20,000 nt of DNA from assembly GCA_002005505.1 (NCBI GenBank), contig KV908419.1, positions 363,506-383,505 on the forward strand, in the 5' to 3' direction. The position numbers and the translations under genes are program-made. This DNA comes from Botryococcus braunii (Eukaryota; Chlorophyta; Trebouxiophyceae). Shown here piece by piece: positions 1-15,787 of this stretch (positions are counted from its first letter, which is position 1; each line of letters opens with the position of its first letter). The notes beneath the pieces are model-generated. The model saw only the letters and a program-made list of their open reading frames with translations. It was not told the origin of the DNA and did no database searches.

Positions 1-1443
1 AATGTTGGAGGAAATCCGAAAGGCGCTCTCTCAGTGGCTAACATTGTAGAGGGCGCTTCTCCTGTTTATCTTGTATGTCCACACCGACTTAAAAGTTGGG
101 GCCAAGTCTAAACTTGGTGAAGACATATAGTTTTATCCATGCCCGTGTGTAAGTGGGTGCGGGCGTGTGTGACGGCGTGCGGGCGTGTGCGTGTCTGCGC
201 TCGCCCAGGCCTATGGGCGATAGCACTCGTGCATGCTTGAGCACAAGTGCAAGCGTGCGGACGTGAGGACGTGCGTGTGCGCAAGTGGTTGTATGCTTTT
301 GTTGCGAACGGGCCTGCGTTGGAAGAAAAGTGGTGGATTCCCCTTCACGTAAATTGCAAGCCAATCAGCAGCTGCCAAGTAGGTGGAGACGAACTTTGGA
401 GTAGTGGAGCTTCAGTTTTTATGCTAAATATATTTAAAAGAGTTGTACCCTGATGAGGGCTCAAGGAGGGAGAGGTAGGGCCGAGTTTCGAGTGACAGGG
501 CTGGGTGGGCAGTGTACATCTCAAACGACACGAGCACCTCCCAGAGAGTGCCACCGGCCTCCCGGGAAAAAAGGGGGTAGGGAAACGGGAAAACAATTTT
601 TCCAAGACTTGGGGAGAGTGTGGGAGGGCCGCGCCTGTTTTCTACCAGCAGTGGGCCAGGTTCGCCAGGACTTCAGGCTCGAATGTGAATCAGGAGGGGG
701 ATGGATATGGATTTATGTGGATATACATATGGATGCAACGGCGTAAATAGATCTGCAGTGAAAGTGTACTGCAGGCAGACATGTGATTTGGCTGTACGTA
801 GATGCAGGCACCTCTATCCATGCCGGCACACAATGCCTGCGCCATATGGAGACTGTAAAGAGCTTTAAAGCAAAGCTTTAAGCTAAAATCACCTTTAGCA
901 AACTGCTCATGAGTCGAAGCTACATGTGCAGTGTAAGCTTGTAAGCAATCGCAATGCTTAGAGTATATCATATCGCATTGTTATATACGTGCACCACGCC
1001 TCAGTATGCTGGTGTTCATGAGGGGCTTGGTTTTGCTGGGCGGAGGAAGCGCAGCTTCTTGTATGAATGGGGGGACAGGAATCATTTGTGATACTCACAT
1101 AATATTTTCTCTGTGTGTGGCGGGTCATGCACGCTTTACACTTTTTCTAATGGTGTACTGATCAGGTATGCAGCGGCAGCTGGTAGACGATTCCACAGAT
1201 TCTGTGATCAAAATTGTTGATGTTTGCAAGTTTTGCGTTGCCTTTCTATGGCTTGAGGCTGTTTGCGCTGAGGAACTGCAAGCCACAAGGAAACGACGAA
1301 AGAACAGGTGGGAAGGGACGAGAGAAGAGGCTTTGAAGTCGTAATTACTTATACTTATAAGTGCATGCCGTATTTGGCAGTACCAATGAAGATGTGCAAC
1401 GTTGACCCACGAACTTGCTGACAAGGATGGGTTTGGTCGACCC
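1..1443. other. No recognisable gene; GT-rich degenerate DNA at left
   Basis: Open frames of 60-100 codons exist on both strands but none shows a known domain, good splice context or biased composition. Positions 140-300 are rich in GTGTGCG/GCGTGCG steps, like an old degenerate TG microsatellite. A small palindrome chain sits at 862-879. I see no RNA gene here. Confidence 0.6.
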
Positions 1444-1466
1444 TTTTTTTTTTTTTTTTTTTTTTT
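1444..1466. repeat. T23 homopolymer
   Basis: An uninterrupted run of 23 T follows GACCC. Seen from the minus strand it is a poly-A run, so it might be the tail of an old retroposed sequence lying to its right. No such sequence is recognisable and no target-site duplication was found by eye. Confidence 0.9.
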
Positions 1467-1561
1467 CGATTAAATGATACTCTCGCGCTGAGGAGGAAAT
1501 TACTAAAATACTAAAATTACAGAGCACCACCTTCAACTGGCTCTGGATATACTATTAGCTT

Positions 1562-1971
1562 AATATTAAAGCTTGGAATGCATGGGATTGACTGCACGAA
1601 CCGCAAGATCCGGTGAAGCCACCAGGAAGTTTTTTGCATCAGGCATATGCATTTCACATCTGGTCCTGCATGGTCTCGAGACCTATACGAGCTCAAGTCT
1701 ATACTTTGCCATATGGATCTCTTCAAGCAGTACTAGTACCGCTGGCGTTTTCTTCATTTTGCCCAACCCCCCAAGCTTGGAAGATCATGATGTCGTCATC
1801 AGGGGTCACTGACGTCAGATATCTGATGAGAGCATGCTCTCAACAGCGGACTGGCTTGCTGGTGTTGAGGAGAGACCTCTGAATTCTTCGAAGATCTGTC
1901 GACAGATCCCTAGGATTCTCTCCCCAACACCAGCAAGCCAGTCCGCTGTTGAGAGCATGCTCTCATCAGAT
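1562..1971. repeat. Cluster of perfect palindromes with a 55-bp foldback
   Basis: Perfect palindromes of 10 bp or more lie at 1672-1683, 1730-1739, 1771-1780, 1809-1818, 1815-1826, 1827-1842, 1885-1894, 1893-1908 and 1950-1965. The arms 1821-1875 and 1917-1971 are inverted copies with one mismatch, separated by a 41-nt loop that itself holds the 16-bp palindrome at 1893-1908. Many shorter six-base palindromes fill the gaps. No coding capacity is convincing. It could be a foldback or MITE-like element, a small-RNA hairpin or an assembly/vector contaminant. Confidence 0.85.
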
Positions 1972-2190
1972 CAACAGCCGAAACACATAGGCGGGAGTTG
2001 AATGGATTAACCTAGCGCAGTGATAATGCATTTCAAGCCCAGTTTGCAGCTGAGTGACCCCGCAGCGGAGTGGCCCCCCTTGAGTTGATGAACATTTCGC
2101 CTCGTTGGCCGTTTTCATTCAGACTGGAAGGGTCTTTGTTATATTAATATGATGTGCATGTCTGAGGTAACGCTTCCTGTACTGTTTAAA

Positions 2191-2226
2191 GGAGGAGGAG
2201 GAGGAGGAGGAGGAGGAGGAGGAGGG
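2191..2226. repeat. (GGA)n microsatellite
   Basis: About twelve GGA triplets in uninterrupted order, ending in GGGAGAAG. It lies about 750 bp upstream of the RPN3 start codon. Confidence 0.9.
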
Positions 2227-2714
2227 AGAAGAATTACATCAACCCAGCCCAAAGGGCTGATGAGATGGAAAACCAAATACAGAAGCAGCAATACACCGAG
2301 AGAAACCAAACACAAACCCTAAGAAACAAGACCAATCAAGGCCAGACACAAACCCAAGGTAACGAGTGGTGAGCCACCAGCACGAAGGAAGGGGCAGGAA
2401 AGCCCCAGGCTTACGAGTACTGTTCCTTACAGTAGGCCAGCTGGGGCGGAGGGAGGAACCCAAATCTCCATCCCCATACTCCCGAAGATCGGACCTGTCC
2501 CCCCCTCCCCCCCCCCCCGGCCCCCAAGTTTTGCATAATTAACCCAAAGCAAAATACAAGTGGATCCCCACACACATTTTCCTCCCCTAACAGCATACAT
2601 AAACCTGTGAACTTTGTCTGAATCTAGGTTGTAAAGTGACTCCCTAAAGTAGAAGTGAAACCCTTAGTATGTACGCCCATCCAGAACCACTTCTCTCTTT
2701 GAAGAGGACACCAG

Positions 2715-2756
2715 GCAGTACCGAAACTCCTGGCAGTACCTGCGGTAGTGTACTGC
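2715..2756. promoter_or_regulatory. Three GCAGTAC-family motifs upstream of RPN3
   Basis: GCAGTACC occurs at 2715-2722 and 2733-2740, and the reverse form GTACTGC at 2750-2756, about 220-260 bp before the start codon. The GTAC core is the known recognition core of SBP-domain transcription factors of plants and green algae. The same motif family recurs upstream of the transporter gene. A regulatory role is inference only. Confidence 0.3.
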
Positions 2757-2974
2757 TGAGTTCGGTGGCACCAGCCTTCCAACTCCGTGCTAGCCGAGTG
2801 CCCGCTCTCGGGGGCTCCTGGCAAAGGAAAAGTCGTTAAGCATTTGGTCCCACACAGAGGCACTGCATTGTTCAGTTCCTTATCCAACTAAGATTAATGC
2901 GAATATCTCCATCTGCTTGGAAACAGCATTCTTCAGATTTTTGTCAAGAGTGATCTTGATCGAGTCTTGCTGCT

Positions 2975-8859
<5,885 letters not shown>

Positions 8860-9780
8860 CTCTTGCACGGCGGGCCACATGCCGCTCCCCTGCTTCGCAT
8901 CCCCGCTTCCCATTCCCTCTCCGCTGCCCCGGATCCCCTCTTCTCATCCACTTCTGTGCTCTGCATCCGCACTTCTCATCACGTTTTCTCTGCTGGATCC
9001 ACCCGCCGTATTTCCTGGTGGAGACCTCCCATCACCTCGTGCGTGGGAACACGTGGCACCCGAAGGACCGGGCGCACCCTATCCTTGTTCCTGAAGAGAC
9101 CTCCCATCAACGCGTGTGGTGCCTGACGACTACCCACGCCGGCCCCTCCCGCTTCCCGCTGTGGCACTAAACTGCGCTCGAGGGCCACCTGCTAGTATCT
9201 TGTGGCCATTCTTAGCCAGGGTGGGGACGATCCCGCCACCCCCACGACCCACCCGCCCTTTTCTCGATGCCCACAGAGGTGCGCAGTTCCCCACCAGCCT
9301 TTTGCATCTCGGTCCAGCAGCTGGCTGGCGAGGGAAGGGTAGATGTCCGAGCACCTGAACTAGCCCGAGACCGGGGCAAGTGTATTTGCGCTCACTGGGC
9401 GTAAGCTGCTCGGGTCCTGCCTTCACTTGGCAATTTGACCGAGTTGCAAGGAGCTCCTCTGCTGCATAGCCGCCGGGGCTTGGAGCAAGTCAGGGAGTCT
9501 GGACCAAGTGAGGGAGACAGCCAGAGACTGGCCATCCTGAGCACAAATTGGCAGGACTTGGCCTTGAGAGAAGGACAGAGCAGGGGAGCAGGGGACTGCC
9601 TGGCGAGTCCATCGCCACATACTGCAGAATTGCTTTGCTAATGGGTCTGCCACCTTGTGACGTTCCCTGCGTGCACTGAATGGGTCTGTTTTGTGCCCGG
9701 CCCCGTTCGCGGGCGTGTGTGTGGGTTTGTGTGCGGGTGCGCGGCTCAAACATCCCTAGATGTTAACAAGAACGAGGACT
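8860..9780. other. RPN3 3' flank, no recognisable gene
   Basis: This region is GC-rich with C-rich stretches. A 14-bp direct repeat (GAGACCTCCCATCA) lies at 9021-9034 and 9096-9109. Open frames here show no known domain. It probably contains the RPN3 3' UTR; no clear AATAAA signal and no TGTAA (the green algal type) is visible close after the stop. Confidence 0.5.
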
Positions 9781-9796
9781 GGGAGTGCCCGATGCG

Positions 9797-9800
9797 TGTG

Positions 9801-9851
<51 letters not shown>
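9797..9851. repeat. (TG)n microsatellite between the two genes
   Basis: TG units with one early C interruption, passing through GGTGAGTGAGG into the following GA tract. Confidence 0.95.
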
Positions 9852-9856
9852 TGAGT

Positions 9857-10036
<180 letters not shown>

Positions 10037-11198
10037 CTGACAACCGCGGTCTTCTGGGACATAGAGACATACATGTCTGTTGATGGCTAGGTTGGGAGTT
10101 CTGTTTTTAGGAGACCCCTGACCGGGACTGGGCCGATTACTTTTCCTTCTTTTTTGGGGTTCGGGGTGGGTGTCCATTTTGCTCTGAAGGGTATGATGAT
10201 GTGCAGAAGAGGAAGGGGGGTGTTTGGCCCCCCCCCCCGGGGGGGTAGGACATCTGGCTCTCTCATTTTGGTGCCAAGAGTGCGCCAGCACGCCAGAGCG
10301 CGTTCAACTTCGCAGTGTGTTTTTTATCTTGAACAATTGACGACGGAGGTCACTAGTAGTTGTCAGCCCTTATACCACCAGAGTTCGGGGTTGCGTCATG
10401 TTGCACGTTGCAAAAAGGGAGCTCTGCCTCTAGCTGCAATGTTTTCAATCAAGGACATCAGGAACGTTGCTAGAGAAGGAACCTGAACGTTCAAAAAGCC
10501 AGGCATAGGAAGGTGCGGAAGGGATTTCGGTTCGAAACATTGTTCCTTTGTTGTGTCCGTTTCCTTATTGCTGCCAATGTGGGTTGCCAGCACAGCTGGC
10601 TGTATCGCATTACACGTGACATGTGGACACAAAGTTGTAGCCTGGACCATTCGGATTAGCCTCTTGGGCGCCCCAAGGTGTCTGTCTACAGCTTTTTTGG
10701 CTACGTGTTTATTTTATCGGTTTGTTTGGAATTAAAGCCTTTAAAACCTGATCACCCAAGCGGTAAAGAGAAGCTCATTCATCATGTTTGACTTCAAACA
10801 CGTGTATTGGGCAAGAGTGGAGCTCTTCTGAGTACCAGCCTGTTCAAACTCCTTACCTTTGATGGAGACAGCGTTGCTTTACTCCCCTCCGCGTTACTGA
10901 TCTGGGATGTTGCTGGCCCGTTCTTTGCCTGAAGTTCAGCAAGGTGCTCGATGTCTGCAAGCAGGCTAGCCTGGGCGTTAGGCCGCAGTGATGCCTTCCG
11001 ACAACCACATGCGTCCCCAGTTGCACGAACCTCGGCCCAAAAAATACACATATTATTTGAAACGCCACTAATAACGTCCATGCATCATCAGGTTCACCTT
11101 TACTAAGCGAATGGTTCGCCAGGTTCCCGAGCACAACTTCTTCTTCCAAACACTACTCACAACAAGCCCTGCTCTCAGATGTGTTGCGTATCCCTGCA
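10037..11198. other. Intergenic, no recognisable gene
   Basis: The only evident structure is a C10-12/G6 junction near 10230-10246. Open frames up to about 110 codons show no known motif. A GGTTCGAAAC string near 10529 resembles a tRNA T-loop but lacks the rest of a tRNA. Confidence 0.5.
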
Positions 11199-11204
11199 TT
11201 AGTG

Positions 11205-11330
11205 CCTTTCAATAACCTGTAAGGCAATTTTTAAAGAGCCTTTCAATATTTTCAATATTGAAAGGTAATTTATGAAGAGCCTTTCACGACTTCCAACATT
11301 GAAAGATAATTTATATAGAGGGTTCAACAG
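11205..11330. repeat. AT-rich imperfect repeat with a hairpin
   Basis: CCTTTCAATATT (11239-11250) and AATATTGAAAGG (11254-11265) form a perfect 12-bp stem with a 3-nt loop. Around it, segments of the form AGAGCCTTTCA and TTGAAAGATAATTTAT recur in both orientations (11213, 11279, 11299). It may be the remnant of a small foldback element. Confidence 0.75.
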
Positions 11331-11459
11331 GGCTCCTCCTTCATGCATCACTCCAAACACTAGCCGGCCTGTAAGATACACTCGTCGACGATCGTATCAC
11401 GTCACCAAATGCAGGGATTAGGCGGCCTTTGCCATATGTATGATGTCATAAAGTTAAAT

Positions 11460-11710
11460 GCCAGTATTGCAGTCGCGAATTAATGCCTGCATTGGTCTGA
11501 AAAACATCATTATTGCCAGTACCGGTCTGTAAATGAACACGTATGCCAAAGTGAACGCCCACATTGGTCTGCTAACTATCATTGATGCCAGCAGTATTGC
11601 CAGCATTGGTCTGCAACCTATCACTAATGCCGACATGAACGCCAACATCGGTCTGTGAACTATCACTGACGCCAACACGAACGGCCACATTGGTCTGCAA
11701 ATTATCCATC
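11460..11710. repeat. 42-bp minisatellite, about five degenerate units
   Basis: GGTCTG occurs at 11524, 11566, 11608, 11650 and 11692, exactly 42 bp apart, with a shorter 30-bp step from 11494. The unit reads roughly GCCAACATTGGTCTG plus CTATCACTGATGCC. On the minus strand the array stays open and encodes a 14-residue repeat of the form RPMLAFxLAxxI. That is expected when a unit length is a multiple of three and lacks stops, so a protein is not claimed. Confidence 0.88.
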
Positions 11711-12120
11711 TGATCTGACACTGGACCGATAAAATGAATCCTTTCTGGACTGTATACAACCCATTCTGGAGCCTGCGCATTCCGTACTCATGTATGTATG
11801 TAAAGTTGCTATTCGATAAACACAGTACCTAGTAGGTTATGCATAGCATACGGTAACTTATGTAGCGGATAGCGGGCGAGTGTAACATAAATAAATCGCG
11901 TCTTGGCTAAGGACCTACGCTAATTGATAAAATGTGCCTTGGGGGCAATTTATAGCCAACTAGATTGATGAAATTAATAAAACTACTAAGTCGGAAGTAG
12001 AGGGCAGGCCCGTCACGATTCATGGGGCCCAGCCCTTACAAGAACCCAGTACAGGTACAGGGGCCTTGACCAGAACCTGTTGCAGGTACAAGTTGCGGGT
12101 ACCGGTACAAGAGAGTATGG

Positions 12121-12331
12121 GTCACTAAACCAAGACCCCACTGCAGGTACTTGGTGTGGAGGTACAAGCAGTACATGTCACTAAACCAAGACCCCACTGC
12201 AGGTACTTGGTGTGGAGGTACAAGCAGTACATGTCACTAAACCAAGACCCCATTGCAGGTACTTGGTGTGGAGGTACAAGCAGTACGGGTCACTAAACCA
12301 AAGATCATGGCAGGTACTTGGTGTGGAGGTC
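12121..12331. repeat. 56-bp minisatellite, nearly four units
   Basis: GTCACTAAAC starts at 12121, 12177, 12233 and 12289, a strict 56-bp period. Units are nearly identical; the last decays and stops near GTGTGGAGGT at 12331. Full units contain GCAGGTAC and GCAGTAC. Related GTAC-rich sequence extends left to about 12045. There are no spacers between units, so it is not a CRISPR array. Confidence 0.93.
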
Positions 12332-12630
12332 CGGCAACTCCTTGTCCCAACCCAGACCAAACCTGGCTTCGGGGTAGTTGACAGCCGAAACTTCGTGCAA
12401 GCACGGAGGCTGCACCCCCAGGGCTGCCTGTGGAGAGCCCAAACAGCTTCCTCCATCACTTCTCCCATCACATGCTGTGAGAGGTCGGGTGCGGCGCACG
12501 CGCATATACCAGGAGGCAGTACAGGAAACGAAAACTCTCGGCCGCGCCCACAAACACCCGAAGGCACGCGCCCGCGCCAAGCTTCAAGACGCCGCAACTG
12601 GGACAATGAGCGCCTCCAACAGCGCGCAGA
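12332..12630. other. Intergenic, no recognisable gene
   Basis: GC-rich unique-looking sequence between the 56-bp array and the hexamer array. Open frames on both strands show no recognisable motif. It probably lies downstream of the transporter 3' UTR. Confidence 0.45.
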
Positions 12631-12631
12631 C

Positions 12632-12897
12632 AGGCTGAGGCTGAGGCTGAGGCTCAAGCACAGGCTCAGGTTTGCACGGGCTGAGGCGCAGACTGGCCCG
12701 GGCTCAAGCACACGGCCTCAGGCGCAGATCTCACTCCAGACTACCTCTGGCTCAGGCTCAGACTGGCTCCGGCTGAGGCTGGGGCTGGGGCTGGGGCTCA
12801 GACTGGCTCAGGTTCAGACAGGCTGAGGCTGGGACTGGGGCTGGGGCTGGGCCTGGCTCAGGCTGAGATCGGGTGAGGCTGAGGCTGAGGGGCAGAC
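12632..12897. repeat. GGCTGA/GGCTCA/GGCTGG hexamer array at transporter 3' end
   Basis: Imperfect tandem hexamers (GGCTGA, GGCTCA, GGCTGG) run up to about ten bases from the transporter stop codon. The transcript sense is CAGCCT/CAGCCC-rich and would lie in its 3' UTR. Confidence 0.88.
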
Positions 12898-12907
12898 AGA
12901 CTGGGGC

Positions 12908-13482
12908 TCACGCCTTGGCGGAGGCATCCTTGGGTCCCGGGGAGAGGCCGCCTTTCAGAAGGGGCTTGCTCTCGTTCGCGGCAGCACCCCCCTCCGCCTG
13001 CTGGGCGGCCTGGGCGGCCAGGGCCTTGTCCTGCATCGCCTTCATCTTCGTGTAGTTGTACCTGCACGCGCCCCCCACCCCCGGCTTGGAGACCCCTCTC
13101 CGCCAAGCGCCTTGTTGAGCCGCGTGTTTGAGACGTTTCCGGACGCTCGGACATCTCAACTGAAATGCTTTTGAGGGTGCTTGCAGATCCTTCAGGATGC
13201 TTCTGAGAGGCTTCGAGATGCTTTTGAGATCCTTCCTGAGATGCTTTTGAAATGCTTCGAGATGTACGAGATGCTTTTGAGATGTTTCTTGAGATGACTC
13301 GAGATCCTTTCGAGATGCTTCCTGAGATGCTTTCGAGACACTTCGAGATGCTTTCGAGATGATTTTGAGATGCCTCGAGATGCCTTTCAGATGATTTTGA
13401 GGGGCTTTTGAGAGGCCCTTAAGATGCTTCAAGCTGCATCGAGTTGCTTTGAGTCGCTTCGAGACGATCCGAAATGCTAAAC

Positions 13483-13554
<72 letters not shown>

Positions 13555-15446
13555 TACAAACACAGAAACAAAGAAGAAGAAGAAGAAGGAGGAGGAGGAG
13601 GAGGAGGAGGAGGAGGAGGAGGAGGAGGAGGAGGAGGAGGAGGAGGAGGAGGAGGAGCAAACCAGCAGACGCCGCCGAAGGCGATGAGGTAGCCGCCCAG
13701 GTTGAGGCTGCTGATGGCGGCGTGGAAGAGCAGGTACGACAGCGCTATCAGCAGCCAGTCCTTGATCACGCCCGCGATGTTCATGGTCAGCGCGCTCGTC
13801 TTCCCAATCAGCATGAACACGCTCATGTTGAGGGCGAATGCCGCCACCGCATTGCTCACAAAGATGGGGATGTTGAATGAGACGGTCGAGTCATGCAGCA
13901 GCCGCGGCAATTCCATCACGGACCATGGCACGCTAAGGCACACGAAGGAGGCGGGCGCGATGTAGTACCTGCACCACCCCTCCCTCCTTCCATTTAGAAC
14001 ACGAATCAATGCAGTACCTCCACCACTCCCGCTCCTCCCATTGGACACCAAACAAATTGTGGGACACCAATCAATGCAGTACGAAAAAGGTGTGGGACAC
14101 CAATCAATGCAGTACGAAAAAAGTGTGGAATACCAATCAATGCAGTACAAAAAAAGTGTGGGACACCAATCAATGCAGTACGAAAAAAGTGTGGGACACC
14201 AATCAATGCAGTACGAAAAAAGTGTGGGACACCAATCAATGCAGTACGTGCACCTCCCTCTCCCAGTAACAACTGAATCGATGTTGCCCCCCCCCCCTCT
14301 TGAGGATTACAAGTTTGATGCCATGTGGCCAAGGTGATGACAGATGGCTCGATGGGGTGAAGACACGATGCACTTTCAAGGGTTTAGGGTTTTCCAAGGG
14401 TTTTCCAGGGCATGACTCACAAAGCTCGTCGGGGGGATAATCTCGACAGAGAATCCTTACAAACACTCACAACAAGCACTCCGGAGAGAAAACATGCAAG
14501 CACTCAACGCAGCTGGCTTCCAGACACACACAAGGGGGCCTCCCCGCGGGGGGGGGGGGGTGGGTTGGGCCGAGCACGAGAAGTTGGAGAGGAGTCGGAC
14601 ATGTGATACACCGTCCCCCGGGGGGGGGGGGGGGGGGAAGGGGGGTGGAACAACACACATGGTGGTGACGGGATTGAGCGTGAGGCCGCGCTTCTGCAGC
14701 AGGATTTGAACCAGCGTCAGGCGCAGCGACTCCGTGCAGATGCTGGTCAACTGGAAGATGACGCCAATCAGGACGAAATTTAGTTCGCCATATGAGGCGA
14801 TGGCGACCCCGAAGGTTATGACCAGCAGTACCGCCAGCTGCGTCGCGCTGTACGTCTCCGTCCCCATCAAGCATCCCGATGTGAAGACAGCCACCGGCAT
14901 CAGGGCCTGCTCCCCCCGCCAAAAAAAAAATAAAAAATAAAATTAAAAATAAAAATAAAATAAAATTAAAGTTTAAAAAAATAAAAATAAAAATAAAAAT
15001 AAAAGTAAAAGCAAAAGCAAAAGTAAAAATAAAAACAAAACTAAAACATTTTAAAATAAAAAATAAGAAACAAAATTAGCTGATAAGTAAAAGAAATAAT
15101 AAATATGAATAAATGCCTCCTCCCCCCCCCCCCCCATCCCCAAGTCCCCAGAAGTGTCCCTGGAATTCAAATTGGGTGTCATGTTTTGGACCCCCTAGCC
15201 TGGTTTAACTACATGGAAATTGAACAAATCCTTCCCTCCTCCCCTCCAACACCCCTCTTCCATTCCATCATGTTCCTCACCCCCTGGCCTGGTTTATCTA
15301 CTTAGGAAGCGAAGTACTTGTCCCCCCCCCAAAAAAAAGGGGGGGGGGGGAGCCCGCTTCCATTCAGTTATCAGTTTTGTCATCCAGGACCGTGATCCCT
15401 CCCCTTCAGTTTGACATGACTGCAGCTTAGTATGCGCCCCCCCCCC

Positions 15447-15505
<59 letters not shown>

Positions 15506-15517
15506 AGGGGGGGGAGA

Positions 15518-15581
<64 letters not shown>

Positions 15582-15622
15582 GAGAGGAGAGAGAGAGGGG
15601 AGAGGAGGAGGAGGAGAGAGAG

Positions 15623-15670
<48 letters not shown>

Positions 15671-15699
15671 CGTGTGCGCCTGCGTGCGCTCTCCCCCCT

Positions 15700-15787
<88 letters not shown>

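Larger units (their letters stand above)
1972..2974. other. Upstream region of RPN3, no recognisable gene
   Basis: The region holds a GGA tract at 2191-2226, a 10-bp palindrome at 2141-2150 and C-rich runs around 2503-2525. The last 250 bp before the RPN3 start should include its promoter and 5' UTR, but I see no clear TATA box or initiator. Confidence 0.5.

Noticed and set aside
453..750. 97- and 81-codon plus-strand frames near the left end
   Set aside because: Overlapping frames of similar length, no motif, no splice or composition support.
1876..1916. Cloning polylinker, because several six-base restriction-type palindromes are packed together
   Set aside because: Not rejected outright, but the foldback and surrounding palindromes extend well beyond any polylinker I recognise and the flanks look like ordinary genomic DNA; a vector search would settle it.
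10505..10545. GGTTCGAAAC as a tRNA T-loop
   Set aside because: No matching acceptor stem, D-arm or anticodon arm can be drawn around it.
12121..12331. Possible CRISPR array at the 56-bp repeat, and likewise the 33-bp repeat at 14060-14250
   Set aside because: Units are directly adjacent with no variable spacers, there are no cas genes, and the genome is eukaryotic.
12212..12826. 204-codon plus-strand frame
   Set aside because: It starts in the 56-bp minisatellite and ends in the GGCTGA hexamer array; no recognisable domain between.
12908..13660. A 250-codon minus-strand frame with poly-Leu, Val-Cys and Lys/Ser/Leu parts
   Set aside because: It is intron 3 read in the exon 4 frame; only its last 50 codons (from the 13061 acceptor) belong to the transporter.
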